A stretch of DNA of 64,000 nt, from positions 372,001 through 436,000 of the forward strand of contig NZ_CP121695.1 of NCBI RefSeq assembly GCF_029761915.1, read 5' to 3'. The notes beneath the pieces were generated by a model that saw nothing but the letters and a program-made list of their open reading frames with translations, ran no database searches and was not told the DNA's origin. Positions 36,546 to 48,083 of this stretch are shown here, piece after piece. The translations under genes were made by a program, and so were the position numbers. The DNA is from Bradyrhizobium sp. CB1650. GTDB lineage: Bacteria; Pseudomonadota; Alphaproteobacteria; Rhizobiales; Xanthobacteraceae. Position 1 is the first letter of the stretch, and each line of letters opens with the position of its first letter.

Positions 36546-38116
36546 AGATTCCGGACGGCGATCAGGATGCCGATGAAGGTCGCAGCGATGATCCAGAGCG
36601 CCACGGTGCGCCAGCGGTTCTTGCGGCCTTCGCTGCGTCCCATCGCCGCGATGCTCTCCGGCGACAGCCGCAGGCCCTCCCGCGTCATGGTCTCGAGCTG
36701 CTCCAGCACCTTGACCGAGCGGGCCGCGATGTCGGGCAGATTCATCAGCACGCGGGCGAGGTCACCGGTCCCCGCGAGCGCGCCCTGCACCCGGCCGATG
36801 GGACCGAGATTGCGCTCGATCCATTCGCGCACCACGGGGTCGGCGACCTTCCAGATGTCGAGCCTGGGATCGAAGCTGCGCGCAACGCCTTCGACCACGA
36901 CCATGGTCTTCTGCAGCAGGATCAGCTCCGGTCGTGTGGTCATGTCGAACAGGCCGGTGACTTCGAGCAGCAGCGTGAGCAGCCGCGCCATCGAGATCTC
37001 CTCGGCGGTGCGGTTGTGGATCGGCTCGCCGATGGCGCGGATCGCCTGCGCGAAATTCTCCACCGAGTGGTGCGCGGGCACATAGCCCGCCTCGAAATGA
37101 ACCTCCGCCACGCGGCGATAGTCGCGGGTAATGAAGCCGAGCAGGATCTCGGCGAGGAAGCGTCGCTCCTTCATGCCAAGCCGGCCCATGATGCCGAAAT
37201 CGACTGCGACGAGACGGCCCGTATCGTCCAGGAACATGTTGCCGGGATGCATGTCGGCGTGGAAGAAGCCGTCGCGCAGCGCGTGACGCAAGAAGCTCTG
37301 GATGATCTTGCGGCCGAGATCGGGCAGGTCGACCTGCGCTTCCTGCAAGCGGGCGTGATCGTTCAGCGCGATGCCGTCGATCCACTCCATCGTCAGCACG
37401 TTGTGCGTGGTGCGATCCCAGTCGACCGTGGGTACGCGGAAGTCGGGATCGTCGCGCGTGTTCTCCGCCATCTCCGACAGCGCGGCCGCCTCCAGCCGCA
37501 AATCCATCTCCATGGCGACGGAGCGCGACATGGTGTTGATGACTTCTATCAGCCGCAGCCGGCGTGCCTCGGCGGAGTAGGTCTCGGCCTTGTGCGCAAC
37601 GTAGAAGAAATCAGAGAGGTCGCGCCGGAAGCGCGCGGCCACGTGCGGCCGCAGCACCTTGATCGCGACCGGCTTGCGGGTTCCGTCCCGCAATACCTCG
37701 CCGCGATGCACCTGCGCGATCGAGGCGGCCGCGACCGGCGTCCCGAAGCTTGCGAAAACATCCTTGAGCGGCCGCTCCAGCGAGGTCACGATCGCGGCCT
37801 CGGCTTCCTCTTGCGGAAACGGCGGCAGGCGATCCTGGAGGCTTTCAAGATCGCGCGCGATGTTGACGCCGACGACGTCGGGGCGCGTTGCCAGGAATTG
37901 CCCGAGCTTGAGGTAGGCCGGGCCCATCCGCGTCAATGCGCGCGACACGCGCGGTCCGTGCTTGGGGCCGCGCCGCTCGATGAGGCGCGCGAGCTTCAGC
38001 GCAAGCTGCCCGGGCGGCGGCACCAGGCTCGGATCGACGGAGCCGAACACGCCCTCGCGCGCGAACACGAACGCGGCGCGCATCAGGCGCGCAATGTGGG
38101 GGATGGCAGAGATCAC
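36542..38116 (-). CDS. ubiB: UbiB-type protein kinase-like ATPase of ubiquinone synthesis
   Basis: A 524-residue ADCK/ABC1-family protein that supports ubiquinone synthesis, probably through ATPase-driven membrane handling of intermediates rather than protein kinase action. Motifs: [14 protein letters not shown], the KxGQ signature and [11 protein letters not shown]; the C-terminal hydrophobic segment near residues 505-522 anchors it in the membrane. The start overlaps the ubiE stop by four bases. Confidence 0.95.
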   Translation of the reverse strand: MISAIPHIARLMRAAFVFAREGVFGSVDPSLVPPPGQLALKLARLIERRGPKHGPRVSRALTRMGPAYLKLGQFLATRPDVVGVNIARDLESLQDRLPPFPQEEAEAAIVTSLERPLKDVFASFGTPVAAASIAQVHRGEVLRDGTRKPVAIKVLRPHVAARFRRDLSDFFYVAHKAETYSAEARRLRLIEVINTMSRSVAMEMDLRLEAAALSEMAENTRDDPDFRVPTVDWDRTTHNVLTMEWIDGIALNDHARLQEAQVDLPDLGRKIIQSFLRHALRDGFFHADMHPGNMFLDDTGRLVAVDFGIMGRLGMKERRFLAEILLGFITRDYRRVAEVHFEAGYVPAHHSVENFAQAIRAIGEPIHNRTAEEISMARLLTLLLEVTGLFDMTTRPELILLQKTMVVVEGVARSFDPRLDIWKVADPVVREWIERNLGPIGRVQGALAGTGDLARVLMNLPDIAARSVKVLEQLETMTREGLRLSPESIAAMGRSEGRKNRWRTVALWIIAATFIGILIAVRNL

Positions 38117-38874
38117 AAACGCCAGCCCGAATGCAGTGCGACGATGCCGCCGGACAAGGTTTGCCAGCTCACGCGGGCGAAGCCGGCATCGCGGATCATG
38201 TCGGCGAAGGCGTTGGGCTTCGGAAACTTGCGGATCGATTCGACGAGATACCGATAGGACTCGGCGTCGCCCGTCACTATGCGGCCGAGCGGCGGGATCA
38301 CCCTGAACGAGAACAGCTCATAGAGCCGGTCGAGCCCCGGCACCTCGACGGTGGAGAACTCCAGGCACAGAAAACGGCTGCCGGGCTTCAGCACGCGATA
38401 GGCCTCGCGCAGGGCGAGATCGATCCGCGGCACGTTGCGGATGCCGAAAGCGATCGTATATGCGTCGAAGCTGCGATCGGCAAAGGCGAGCGCTTCGGCA
38501 TTACCCTCGACGAAATCGACCTGGGTCTGAAGATGCCGCTTGGCGGCGCGTTCGCGCCCCACGGCCAGCATGTCGCCGTTGATGTCGCAGACGGTGGCGT
38601 GGAAGCCCGGGCCCGCCGCCTTGGCGGCGCGGAAGGAAATGTCGCCGGTGCCGCCGGCGACGTCGAGCAGCGCGAATGGCCGGTCGCCCCGCGGCGGATC
38701 GAGCGTGTTGATCATGATGTCTTTCCAGACCCGATGCAGGCCGCCCGACATCAGGTCGTTCATCAGGTCGTAACGCGAGGCCACGCTGTGAAACACATCG
38801 TTCACCAGCGTCTGCTTGTCGCCCAGTGGCACGTCCCTGAAGCCAAAATGCGTGGTATCGCCCGGCCGATCCAT
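38113..38874 (-). CDS. ubiE: Demethylmenaquinone/2-polyprenyl benzoquinol methyltransferase
   Basis: C-methyltransferase for ubiquinone (and menaquinone) with S-adenosylmethionine. The 253-residue Rossmann protein has motif [17 protein letters not shown], the second motif [13 protein letters not shown], and [28 protein letters not shown]. It is the first gene of the leftward ubiE-ubiB-coaBC-dut run and is divergent from mutM. Confidence 0.95.
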   Translation of the reverse strand: MDRPGDTTHFGFRDVPLGDKQTLVNDVFHSVASRYDLMNDLMSGGLHRVWKDIMINTLDPPRGDRPFALLDVAGGTGDISFRAAKAAGPGFHATVCDINGDMLAVGRERAAKRHLQTQVDFVEGNAEALAFADRSFDAYTIAFGIRNVPRIDLALREAYRVLKPGSRFLCLEFSTVEVPGLDRLYELFSFRVIPPLGRIVTGDAESYRYLVESIRKFPKPNAFADMIRDAGFARVSWQTLSGGIVALHSGWRL

Positions 38875-38955
38875 TACTCTACTCCGCGAGGCGGACCATA
38901 GCGCGGCCGCCGCAATGGCGCTATCACACTGCCCTCATAAGGTGAATGCCCGACC

Positions 38956-39837
38956 ATGCCTGAATTGCCCGAAGTCGAGACCGTCCGCCGCGGCCTCCAG
39001 CCCGTGATGGAGGGCGCCAAAATCCTCAAGGCCGAGGCCCGCCGCGCCGATCTGCGCTTTCCCTTTCAGCCGGATTTCGTGGCCCGGCTCCGGGGGCAGG
39101 TCGTCACGGGACTCGGCCGTCGCGCAAAATATCTCATGGCGGACCTCGCCTCCGGCGATGTGCTGCTGATGCACCTGGGCATGTCGGGCTCATTCCGTGT
39201 CATCCAGCCCGACAACGACGTCACGCCGGGCGAGTTTCACTATCCGCGCGGCAAGGACACCACGCATGACCACGTGCTGTTTCGGATGTCCTCGGGCGCC
39301 GACATCGTGTTCAACGACCCGCGCCGCTTCGGTTACATGAAAGTGATCGCGCGCAACGCGCTCGACGAAGAGCCGTTGCTGCGCGGACTCGGCCCCGAGC
39401 CGCTCGGCAATGAATTCGATGCTGCGATGCTGGCGCGGTCCTGCGCAGGCAAGACAACGAGCCTGAAGGCTGCGCTGCTCGACCAGCGCGTGGTGGCGGG
39501 ACTCGGCAACATCTATGTCTGCGAGGCGCTGCATCGCTCGCATCTGTCGCCGCGGCGGATCGCCGCCACGCTCGCGACCAAGAAAGGCGAGCCGACCGAT
39601 CATGCCAAGCGGCTGGTCGGCGCGATCCACACCGTATTGAACGATGCGATCAAGGCCGGCGGCTCCAGCTTGCGCGATCATCGCCAGACCTCGGGCGAGC
39701 TCGGCTACTTCCAGCACTCCTTCAAGGTCTATGACCGCGAAGGCGAAGTCTGCAAGACGCCCGGCTGCGGCGGCACGGTCAAGCGCTTCACCCAGAACGG
39801 CCGCTCGACCTTCTGGTGCTCGAAATGTCAGAAATGA
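38956..39837 (+). CDS. mutM: Bifunctional DNA-formamidopyrimidine glycosylase/AP lyase
   Basis: Removes 8-oxoguanine and FapyG. The 293-residue product starts [14 protein letters not shown], leaving Pro1 as the nucleophile after methionine loss and Glu2 as acid/base; the helix-two-turn-helix carries [14 protein letters not shown] and [10 protein letters not shown], and the C-terminal zinc finger has CKTPGCGG...FWCSKCQ. Length is slightly above the 270 typical, mostly in the first domain. Divergent from ubiE; a repeat cluster follows. Confidence 0.96.
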   Translation: MPELPEVETVRRGLQPVMEGAKILKAEARRADLRFPFQPDFVARLRGQVVTGLGRRAKYLMADLASGDVLLMHLGMSGSFRVIQPDNDVTPGEFHYPRGKDTTHDHVLFRMSSGADIVFNDPRRFGYMKVIARNALDEEPLLRGLGPEPLGNEFDAAMLARSCAGKTTSLKAALLDQRVVAGLGNIYVCEALHRSHLSPRRIAATLATKKGEPTDHAKRLVGAIHTVLNDAIKAGGSSLRDHRQTSGELGYFQHSFKVYDREGEVCKTPGCGGTVKRFTQNGRSTFWCSKCQK

Positions 39838-39898
39838 GGATCAAGCTCGCGGCCCAGAGGCCATAAGTCTCGGCGAGGGTGAACAGCCAACCACACAC

Positions 39899-40043
39899 GT
39901 CATTGCGAGCGAAGCGATCCAGAATCTATCCGCGGTGACAGTCTGGATTGCTTCGCTGCGCTCGCAATGACGGGATGGATAGAGCCTCCGAAAAACGAAG
40001 CGAAGCAATCCGGCCGGGCTGGTGACCGGATTGCTTCGTCGCT
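39899..40043. repeat. Palindromic repeat CGTCATTGCGAG...CTCGCAATGACG, with a second copy fragment
   Basis: CGTCATTGCGAGCGAAGCGAT at 39899 and CTGGATTGCTTCG...CGCTCGCAATGACG ending 39972 form a long inverted repeat; a partial copy CGAAGCAATCCGG / CCGGATTGCTTCG lies at 39996-40043. The same family recurs at 45591-45670, 51170-51252 and 58947-59066. Confidence 0.85.
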
Positions 40044-40102
40044 TGGGCTGCTCGCTATCGGATAGCAAAGCGCCGGGCCGGCGTCCAAAGCGATCGCCCC
40101 GC

Positions 40103-40846
40103 TCAGGACGCCAGTGTCGTGGTCTCTTTCGACGGCAGTTCGTCAAATGCAGGCAGACTCTCTGCCGAGGCCGGGAACCCTCCAGCGATCTGCAAACTGG
40201 TCGGCACCGAGAGGTTGAGTCGGGTCGCGATCCAGCGCCAGAGGCTGCGGATCTCCTCAGTCGATTTGCCGTTTGGTGCGAACTCGCTGACCGCGCAGCC
40301 GGTCGCGAGCGAGTCCTGGTGGTCGTTGCGCATCACGATCAGCGGGCGTGCGAGCACGTCGGCGAGATCGAGAGCCGCTTCATCGGCCAGCATGTTGGCG
40401 GCATTGTCGATGCGCTGGCCGCGGATCGGGGTCTGGTTCAGCACGAAGCCAAAGGGTCGCTTCCAGGCGCGCGCGACGCTGAGCGTGGAGACACTGGCCT
40501 CGATGTCGGCGACGCTCGGGCGCGCCGGGATCAGGCAGAGATCGGAATGGCGGATCGCGGCGGTGGTCGCGGCGCTGAGGCCGGCCGCGGTGTCGACGAT
40601 CGCAAGCTGGAGGCCACCCTCGGCCAGCATCTGCAGGCGCGGCGCGATGTCGGCGGCATGATAGATCGGCTCGACGATGAGATCGGCATCGCCGCGGCGG
40701 CGCTGCCAGTTGGACAGGGTGCCCTGAGGGTCGGTCTCGATCAGGCGGACGGTGAAGCCGGCCTGCTTTGCCGCCAGCGCGAGGCCGACGGCAAGCGTGC
40801 TCTTGCCACTGCCACCCTTTTGGGTGGCCAGTACGATCGTGTGCAT
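40103..40846 (-). CDS. Orphan ParA-family ATPase
   Basis: A 247-residue deviant-Walker ATPase. The start at 40846 (MHTIVLATQKGGSGKST) is favoured by an AAAGGA site; the frame extends to 40951. The signature KGGSGKST at 10-17, ETDPQGTLSNW, and the VDTAAGLSAATTAAIR Walker B-like block are present. No parB or parS is near, and it is not the chromosomal parAB pair, so it more probably positions some other cargo (as MipZ, or chemoreceptor and carboxysome ParAs do). Divergent from the gamma-glutamyltransferase-like gene. Confidence 0.8.
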   Translation of the reverse strand: MHTIVLATQKGGSGKSTLAVGLALAAKQAGFTVRLIETDPQGTLSNWQRRRGDADLIVEPIYHAADIAPRLQMLAEGGLQLAIVDTAAGLSAATTAAIRHSDLCLIPARPSVADIEASVSTLSVARAWKRPFGFVLNQTPIRGQRIDNAANMLADEAALDLADVLARPLIVMRNDHQDSLATGCAVSEFAPNGKSTEEIRSLWRWIATRLNLSVPTSLQIAGGFPASAESLPAFDELPSKETTTLAS

Positions 40847-41083
40847 GGAAGATGATTCCTTTGGAGTGCCTGGGTCTGGATACGCCACGCGAACGTGCAT
40901 CGATCTCGATGCTGAGCTGTTCTCGCTCAGGACGCGCCCGGCCCGATCCAAAGGGGATCGCGGATGTCCGAATCAACGCTGACGATGATGGCGGAATCGG
41001 GAATGCCAGCTAATCCGTACCAATACTGGACCCGTAGTCGTACGTATGATGTCCTCGCCGCCGTGAATAAGAGGACAAGCGGC

Positions 41084-42763
41084 ATGAGCAGCAATTGGCG
41101 GGACCGAACGGCAACCACCTTTGAATGCCAGAAAATGCCTGCGGTCTCGAGCCGCGGCATGGTGGTCAGCAACCATCCGCTGGCGTCCAGCGCCGGCGCC
41201 GAGATGCTGGCCGCCGGCGGCAACGCCATCGATGCCGCGATCGCGACGTTGTTCACGCTGACCGTGGTCGAGCCGATGATGGTCGGCATCATCGGCGGCG
41301 GCATGGCCCATATTCGCCTCGCCGACGGCAGCCATCGCTTCATCGACGGTCAGAGCACGGTGCCCTCAGCGGTGCGCGAGGACACCTACACGTCCAGGCC
41401 CGGTTCCGCGCACGACGTGTTCGACACTGTCGACAACGAGAATCTCAACGGCCCGAAGGCGGTTGCGGTGCCGGGCTCGCTGAAGGCCTGGTGCGAGACG
41501 CTGCGCCGGTTCGGCACCATGCCGCTCGCCGATGTCATGCAGCCGGCGATCAAGCATGCCGCGCGCGGCTATGCGGCGACGCCTTACCTGCACGAATGCA
41601 TCAGCGAGAGCGCAGGTGAGATGCGCAAGGACAAGCCGATCGCCGCGATCTACTTGCCGAACGGTGAGCCACTGAAAGCCGGCGAGCGCGTGGTACAAGT
41701 CGAATATGCGGAAACCTTGCGCCATATAGCCGATCACGGCGAGAAAGCCCTCTACGAAGGACCGCTCGGCGACGTCCTCGTCGACTACATGGAGAAGAGT
41801 GGCGGCTTCATCCGCCGCACCGATCTCACAAGTTACGAGACCGTGGAGCGCCAGCCCATTCGCGCCGACTATCGCGGCTGGACCATTTTGGGCCCGCCGC
41901 CGCCCGCGGCCTCCGGCGTGCATATCACGCAAATGCTGAACATCCTGGAAGGCTACGACATCGGCGACCTTGGCTTCGGCACGCCCGAGACCATTCACTA
42001 CCTCGCTGAAGTCCTGAAGATCGCTTTCGCCGATCGCGCCGCGGCAAGCGGCGATCCCGACTATGTCGGCGTGCCCGTGGAGCAGCTCACGTCAAAGGCC
42101 TATGCCGAGGAACGCCGTCGCGCCATCGATCCGGCGCGGGCGCAGGCCTGGGGCGCCGGCGTGTCGCAGTTCGAGGGGGCACACACCACGCACATGACGG
42201 TAGCGGACTCGTTCGGCAACGTGGTCGCGACCACGCAGACCATCAACAATCTCTTCGGCGCGAAGATCCTGATCCCGGGCTTGGGCGCCATCGCCAACAA
42301 CTATATGAACCTGTTCGATCCGCGTCCCGGCCACGCGCTGTCGTTGGCACCGGGCAAGCGCGTCACCACCTCGATGTCGCCGATGATGGCGCTGCGCGAT
42401 GGAAAGCTGCGCTATGCACTCGGCCTGCCCGGCGGCAAGCGGATATTCCCCAGCGCGATGCAGGCGCTGGTCAACCTGATCGACCACGGCATGAGCTTGC
42501 AGGAGGCGGTCGAGGCGCCGCGGGTGTGGACCGAAGGCAATGCGCTGGAGCTCGAGCAGGCCGTGCCCGAGCGTGTGCGCGCGAGGCTCGCGAGCCTTGG
42601 CCACAAGATCGAAACTGTCGCGACGGTGGCCGGCGGCATGAACGGCATCGCCTTCCAGGACGACGGCACCATGACCGGGGCCGCCTGCTGGCGCGCCGAC
42701 GGCACGCCGGTCGGGATCTCCGGCGGTCTCGCGCGCGGCGGAGTCAGGTTCAGATTGAGTTGA
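41084..42763 (+). CDS. Gamma-glutamyltransferase-like Ntn-hydrolase, no signal peptide
   Basis: A 559-residue member of the gamma-glutamyltransferase/cephalosporin acylase family. Self-cleavage should occur before Thr368 in AHTTHMTVADSFGNV, making two subunits from one precursor, with the GNxV...TIN block next. I chose the ATG at 41084 because AAGAGGAC precedes it; the frame extends to 40964. There is no signal peptide in either case, so it should be cytoplasmic, unlike classic secreted GGT. Substrate is unknown; glutathione or a related gamma-glutamyl compound is possible. Confidence 0.85.
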   Translation: MSSNWRDRTATTFECQKMPAVSSRGMVVSNHPLASSAGAEMLAAGGNAIDAAIATLFTLTVVEPMMVGIIGGGMAHIRLADGSHRFIDGQSTVPSAVREDTYTSRPGSAHDVFDTVDNENLNGPKAVAVPGSLKAWCETLRRFGTMPLADVMQPAIKHAARGYAATPYLHECISESAGEMRKDKPIAAIYLPNGEPLKAGERVVQVEYAETLRHIADHGEKALYEGPLGDVLVDYMEKSGGFIRRTDLTSYETVERQPIRADYRGWTILGPPPPAASGVHITQMLNILEGYDIGDLGFGTPETIHYLAEVLKIAFADRAAASGDPDYVGVPVEQLTSKAYAEERRRAIDPARAQAWGAGVSQFEGAHTTHMTVADSFGNVVATTQTINNLFGAKILIPGLGAIANNYMNLFDPRPGHALSLAPGKRVTTSMSPMMALRDGKLRYALGLPGGKRIFPSAMQALVNLIDHGMSLQEAVEAPRVWTEGNALELEQAVPERVRARLASLGHKIETVATVAGGMNGIAFQDDGTMTGAACWRADGTPVGISGGLARGGVRFRLS

Positions 42764-42904
42764 TCCTGTGCCGCGGACGCAGGGCAGCACAATGCGCGGC
42801 CGAGCCGGGGCCCATAACTGACGTTGAATGCTTGGCTTACCGGGTCCCGCTCAGCGGCGCGGCATCGCGTCCGGGACACGAGAGCGGTGTTAATCTTGCC
42901 TGGT

Positions 42905-43926
42905 TTACTTCCGTACGCAGATCACGCGCACGACGGCGGCTTTCGCGTCCGTCGACGTGCCGGTCGGCGTGACATCATTGGCTTTCAGGAAGTCGCGGAC
43001 CGCATTCGCCGGGACCATGACGGCTTGTGATGCCGGCACCGATGTCGCAGGTCCCGCGACCATCGCCGGCTTCAGCAGCGCGATGCCGGCAAACTTGCCG
43101 TCACCGTCGATCGCCGGGCTGCCGGAAAACCCGACTGCCGGCGGCGGGGACAGTGCGGAATCGCTGACGGTGACCGGCGCCAGCGCAGCCTTGAGGCTCG
43201 AGACGACGGCGGCCCCGCCCTGGTTCTGCGGATCGGCGATGCCGACGATATCGACATTCGGCTTCGCCGCGCCGCTGGCGAGGTTGAGGGGTTTCAGCCC
43301 CCGTGCGCCGTAGATGTGCAGCAGCGCGAGATCGTGCTCCTTGTCCTCGGCGATACGGTCGGCATTGCCATAGCCGCCGACCGCAATCGTCAGGCAGCTA
43401 TCTGCGACCAGGCGGTCGGTGACGATCGCGTCATCGTCGCTGACGACGATGCCAGTGCCGTATTCGACGGTTTTCCGCGGCGGTGGTCCAGCCACCGGCC
43501 CCGACGGAAACGCATTGAACGCGCTCGACATCGCGATCACGACCGGCTCGACGGTGTTTTCCATGGCCTGGTCGTAGAGGATCGTCATGATGCGGACTTC
43601 GTGGCCCTTGAACGTGCCACGCACGTAAAACTTCTTCAGTCCCTGAAGTCCCGACAGCACGAAGAAGTCGGGCTTCACCACGGTGTAGTCGACCTTGCGT
43701 CCGGCGGGCTCCTTCTTCTCCAGCTCGGCGAGCTTTGCCGTGGTCGGGCTTGCCTCCTTGCGGCGGCTGAACAGCACCTGCACCGTTCCGGTCGGCGAGG
43801 TCCATTTCGAGCCGCTGGCATCGGTCATCTGCTGCGGCACCAGCTTGCCGGGGATACCGAGCCGCGCGCCGCTGGTCGGCTCCATCACCATCTTCCAGCC
43901 GACGCTGTCCTGCTTGCGGGAGCGGC

Positions 43927-43936
<10 letters not shown>
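42905..43936 (-). CDS. Degenerate trypsin-like serine protease, N-terminus uncertain
   Basis: A trypsin-like fold follows an N-terminal domain starting [23 protein letters not shown]. The Asp motif ([13 protein letters not shown]) and a Ser motif (GFSGSPAID) are readable, but the segment where the catalytic His should be reads [11 protein letters not shown], with no histidine, so activity is doubtful. No signal peptide is visible. I used the TTG at 43936, whose first ten bases overlap leuC; the first in-frame ATG is at 43891 and would cut into the domain. A frameshift or rearrangement may have removed a normal 5' end. Confidence 0.6.
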
Positions 43937-45333
<1,397 letters not shown>

Positions 45334-45411
45334 GAGCGTAAGCTCCGGGAATGTGTGTAAGCGATATGCGCGGGTGGCGCGCGGGCAACAAAAACGTCCT
45401 CAGCGCAGCGT

Positions 45412-45540
45412 TTAAGCTGCGCGGCTAAGCTCTGACGTTGCCGAGGTCGCGAAGCGTCCGAAGAACCGGCCAGGCAGCCGCGAGCGATCGTCGATGACGA
45501 TGCGCTTGACCCGGGCGAGGCTGGTCAGATCTGGAAACAT
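45412..45540 (-). CDS. Possible 42-residue small protein upstream of leuC
   Basis: A minus-strand frame starts MFPDLTSLARVKRIVIDDRS and ends ATSATSELSRAA. It is basic and rich in Ser/Arg, has no recognisable domain, and only a weak ribosome site. It could be a leader or a remnant; I report it because it is the only open frame of note in the 402-base gap between leuC and rplS, which also holds a repeat and a terminator. Confidence 0.25.
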   Translation of the reverse strand: MFPDLTSLARVKRIVIDDRSRLPGRFFGRFATSATSELSRAA

Positions 45541-45590
45541 TCTAGAAGCTATATAGCATGCAGAGGTAAAAGCGCGAGAGTTTCAAGTTC

Positions 45591-45670
45591 GTCATTGCGA
45601 GCGTAGCGAAGCAACCCAGAAATGCACCCGCGGAGACAGCCTGGATTGCTTCGCTGCGCTCGCAATGACG
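45591..45670. repeat. Palindromic repeat GTCATTGCGAG family
   Basis: GTCATTGCGAGCGTAGCGAAGC and GCTTCGCTGCGCTCGCAATGACG form the ends of an imperfect inverted repeat; the middle reads CACCCGCGGAGAC. Same family as at 39899. Confidence 0.85.
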
Positions 45671-45682
45671 ATCGAGCGCAAC

Positions 45683-45714
45683 AAAAAAGCGCGGAGCCAA
45701 GCCCCGCGCTTTTC
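45683..45714 (-). terminator. Rho-independent terminator of the rpsP-rplS run
   Basis: On the minus strand AGCGCGG-GGCTTGGC-TCCGCGCT is followed by TTTTTT, 23 bases after the rplS stop. Confidence 0.92.
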
Positions 45715-45736
45715 GAAACTTGCCTGGTGGCGAAAC

Positions 45737-46117
45737 TTACTCGCCGACGGCGGCCGCGCGGTCCTGCTTCTCGACGATACGCGCCGACTTGCCGCGGAGA
45801 TTGCGGAGGTAATAGAGCTTGGCGCGACGCACCTTGCCGCGACGCACGACCTTGATCGAATCGATCATCGGGGAGAGCAGCGGGAACACGCGCTCAACGC
45901 CCTCGCCATAGGAGATCTTGCGTACGGTGAAGCTCTCGTTGAGGCCACCGCCGGAACGGCCGATGCAGACGCCCTCATAGGCCTGCACGCGGGTGCGGTC
46001 GCCTTCGACGACCTTCACGTTGACGATCACGGTGTCGCCGGGAGCGAATTCCGGAATGTCCTTGCCGGCGGAGAGCTTGTCGAATTGCTCTTTTTCGAGC
46101 TGCTTGATCAGGTTCAT
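45737..46117 (-). CDS. rplS: 50S ribosomal protein L19
   Basis: L19 sits at the 30S-50S interface near bridge B8. The 126-residue protein has the standard [11 protein letters not shown] start, [29 protein letters not shown], and [22 protein letters not shown]; a short basic/acidic C-terminal extension after RLR.. is common in alphaproteobacteria. It ends the rpsP-rimM-trmD-rplS run. Confidence 0.97.
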   Translation of the reverse strand: MNLIKQLEKEQFDKLSAGKDIPEFAPGDTVIVNVKVVEGDRTRVQAYEGVCIGRSGGGLNESFTVRKISYGEGVERVFPLLSPMIDSIKVVRRGKVRRAKLYYLRNLRGKSARIVEKQDRAAAVGE

Positions 46118-46227
46118 GGGTAAATCTCCATCGGCGCGCCCAGCCTTGGGAAACGGGGGCTGCGCGAAATTCGTTTATCCAGCCATTGCGGATGTGGCCG
46201 CTCCTATAAGGCAAGCTGGAGCGTTTG

Positions 46228-46983
46228 TCACCCGTCTGTCTTGTTTTTTGGCGTTTTTTGGCGACTGGGCCGATTCGGGGGCTTGCTCGGGATTTGGGCC
46301 CACAAATCAGGCCGCCGGGCCGCCGTCAGGGCCTCGGATTCGGCCCTTCGCCAGGCTGCAACCTTGGCGTGGTCGCCGGAGGTCAGGATCTCCGGGATCG
46401 GGACCCCCTCAAAGAGCTGCGGACGGGTATATTGGGGGTATTCCAGCAGGCCATCGGAAAAGCTCTCCTCGGTTCCGGAGGCCTCCTTGCCCATGACCCC
46501 CGGCAGCAGCCGGACACAGGCGTCAATGAGCGCCAAGGCTGCGATTTCACCGCCCGAGAGCACGTAATCGCCGATCGAGATCTCCTCCAGGCTCCTTCCG
46601 TCGACCACCCGCTGGTCGACCCCTTCGAACCGCCCGCAGACGATCAGGGGGCCGGGGCCTTGGGCCAGCTCAATGACGCGGGCCTGGGTCAATGGCCGAC
46701 CCCTTGGGCTCATCAAGAGACGGGGCCGCTCCGGGCCGATCTGCGCGGCGTCGATGGCGGTCGCCAGGATGTCGGCCCGCAGCACCATCCCTGGCCCGCC
46801 GCCGGCCGGCGTGTCGTCGACGCTGCGGTGACGGTCGGTCGCGGAGGCCCGGATGTCACGCGCCTCGAGCTCCCACAGACCTGACGCCAGCGCCCGCCCG
46901 GCCAGGCTCACGCCAAGGGGCCCCGGAAACATGTCCGGAAACAGCGTTAGCACGGTCGCGCGCCAGGGTGAGGGGTTCGTCAT
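46228..46983 (-). CDS. trmD: tRNA (guanine-N1)-methyltransferase TrmD
   Basis: Makes m1G37 in tRNAs. The 251-residue SPOUT-class protein has [23 protein letters not shown], the trefoil-knot SAM site [18 protein letters not shown] and [15 protein letters not shown], and a C-terminal helical domain. The catalytic aspartate is in the [11 protein letters not shown] segment. Between it and rimM lies a palindromic repeat; rplS follows after 110 bases. Confidence 0.96.
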   Translation of the reverse strand: MTNPSPWRATVLTLFPDMFPGPLGVSLAGRALASGLWELEARDIRASATDRHRSVDDTPAGGGPGMVLRADILATAIDAAQIGPERPRLLMSPRGRPLTQARVIELAQGPGPLIVCGRFEGVDQRVVDGRSLEEISIGDYVLSGGEIAALALIDACVRLLPGVMGKEASGTEESFSDGLLEYPQYTRPQLFEGVPIPEILTSGDHAKVAAWRRAESEALTAARRPDLWAQIPSKPPNRPSRQKTPKNKTDG

Positions 46984-46997
46984 GACATCCTAGTTTC

Positions 46998-47127
46998 GTC
47001 GTCCCGGACAAGCGAAGCGCAGATCCGAGACCCATAGCCATCGCAGCTCGTTTTGCGATGTCGAGGCCGCCAGCTTAGCCAAAAACCACAGCCTGTGGTT
47101 ATGGGTCCCGGCCTTCGCCGGGACGAC
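46998..47127. repeat. Palindromic element overlapping the rimM 3' end
   Basis: GTCGTCCCGGACAAGCG at the left and CCGGCCTTCGCCGGGACGAC at the right end; AACCACAG-C-CTGTGGTT lies inside. It has the same ends as 13631-13791. Its last 29 bases lie inside the rimM frame and write the C-terminal residues and stop of RimM. Confidence 0.8.
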
Positions 47128-47656
47128 TTGGGGAAAGATCGTCGCCTTGATCCTCGCCCTCGATCTCTTGCGGCAGCGCGATCACGACGCGGCCGCCTGC
47201 AAGGTCGACCTCCGGCACCACCGCGTTGGAGAACGGCAGCAGCAGCGTCGTGCCTTTGGGTGGGGCGATCTCGATGATGTCGCCGGCACCGAAATTATGG
47301 ATCGCGATGACGCGGCCGAGCGCCTCGCCCGTCGTGGTGACGGCGGGCAGGCCGATCAGGTCGGTGTGGTAATATTCGTCCTCGTCGGTCGCGGGCAGTT
47401 TTTCGCGCGCGACGTAGAGCTCGATGCCGTTGAGCCGCTCGGCCTCATCGCGGGTCGTGACGCCCTTGAACGTCGCGACCAGATGATCCTTGGCTTCACG
47501 GGCCTGCGCGACCTCGAACTGGCGCTTGCCGTCCTTGGTGACAAGCGGACCATAGCGCCGCACGGCAAAGGGATCCTCGGTGAAGGTCCACAGTTTGACC
47601 GCGCCGCGCACACCATGCGCAGCGCCGATCCGCGCGACGCAGACCAGCGCCGGCAT
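47099..47656 (-). CDS. rimM: 16S rRNA processing protein RimM
   Basis: Assists maturation of the 30S head, binding S19. The 185-residue protein has the N-terminal [19 protein letters not shown] beta-barrel region and a C-terminal PRC-barrel domain ([32 protein letters not shown]). The last residues ([11 protein letters not shown]) come from the palindromic repeat, so the original stop has probably been replaced. It overlaps neither neighbour; rpsP is 9 bases upstream. Confidence 0.95.
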   Translation of the reverse strand: MPALVCVARIGAAHGVRGAVKLWTFTEDPFAVRRYGPLVTKDGKRQFEVAQAREAKDHLVATFKGVTTRDEAERLNGIELYVAREKLPATDEDEYYHTDLIGLPAVTTTGEALGRVIAIHNFGAGDIIEIAPPKGTTLLLPFSNAVVPEVDLAGGRVVIALPQEIEGEDQGDDLSPSRPGEGRDP

Positions 47657-47665
47657 GTTCTAGCC

Positions 47666-47998
47666 TTAGGCCTTCGCGGCGGCTTCGGCCTGCGCCTTGC
47701 GCTCCTTGCGCGGCACGGCCTTCTGCGGGTTGTTGCGCGTTTCGCGCTTCTTGACGCCGGCGGCGTCGAGGAAGCGCATCACGCGATCCGACGGCTGCGC
47801 GCCCTTGGCGAGCCAGGACTTCACCTTGTCCATGTCGAGCTTGAGGCGGGTCTCGTTGTCCTTCGGCAGCAGCGGGTTGAAATAGCCGAGACGCTCGATG
47901 AAACGGCCATCGCGCGGAAAGCGCGAGTCGGCGACGACGACGTGATAAACGGGACGCTTCTTGGTGCCTGCGCGAGCGAGGCGGATAACGACTGACAT
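47666..47998 (-). CDS. rpsP: 30S ribosomal protein S16
   Basis: A 110-residue S16 with the conserved [40 protein letters not shown] opening, then a helical region and an alpha-proteobacterial Lys/Ala-rich C-terminal tail. It leads the rpsP-rimM-trmD-rplS run. ffh is 85 bases upstream on the same strand. Confidence 0.97.
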   Translation of the reverse strand: MSVVIRLARAGTKKRPVYHVVVADSRFPRDGRFIERLGYFNPLLPKDNETRLKLDMDKVKSWLAKGAQPSDRVMRFLDAAGVKKRETRNNPQKAVPRKERKAQAEAAAKA

Positions 47999-48083
47999 CT
48001 AGTTCTCCTTCAAAGTACAGCTTGTTCGGTTGATTGGTATTCCGCGTTGCGCGGGACGCTTACGATCCCGTGCGACGAATTCC

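Noticed and set aside
35291..38257. Long rightward open frame opposite coaBC and ubiB
   Set aside because: Antisense of two well-supported genes and of their shared boundary; the translation is low-complexity and matches no family.
39899..40043. CRISPR-like repeats
   Set aside because: Copies are dispersed across the window, are palindromic with unequal spacing, and no cas gene is present.
45549..45570. Irr-box-like sequence upstream of leuC
   Set aside because: Only one half-site (AGC-TTCTAG) fits; the other half is CTATAT, so it does not reach the quality of the site at 62389.
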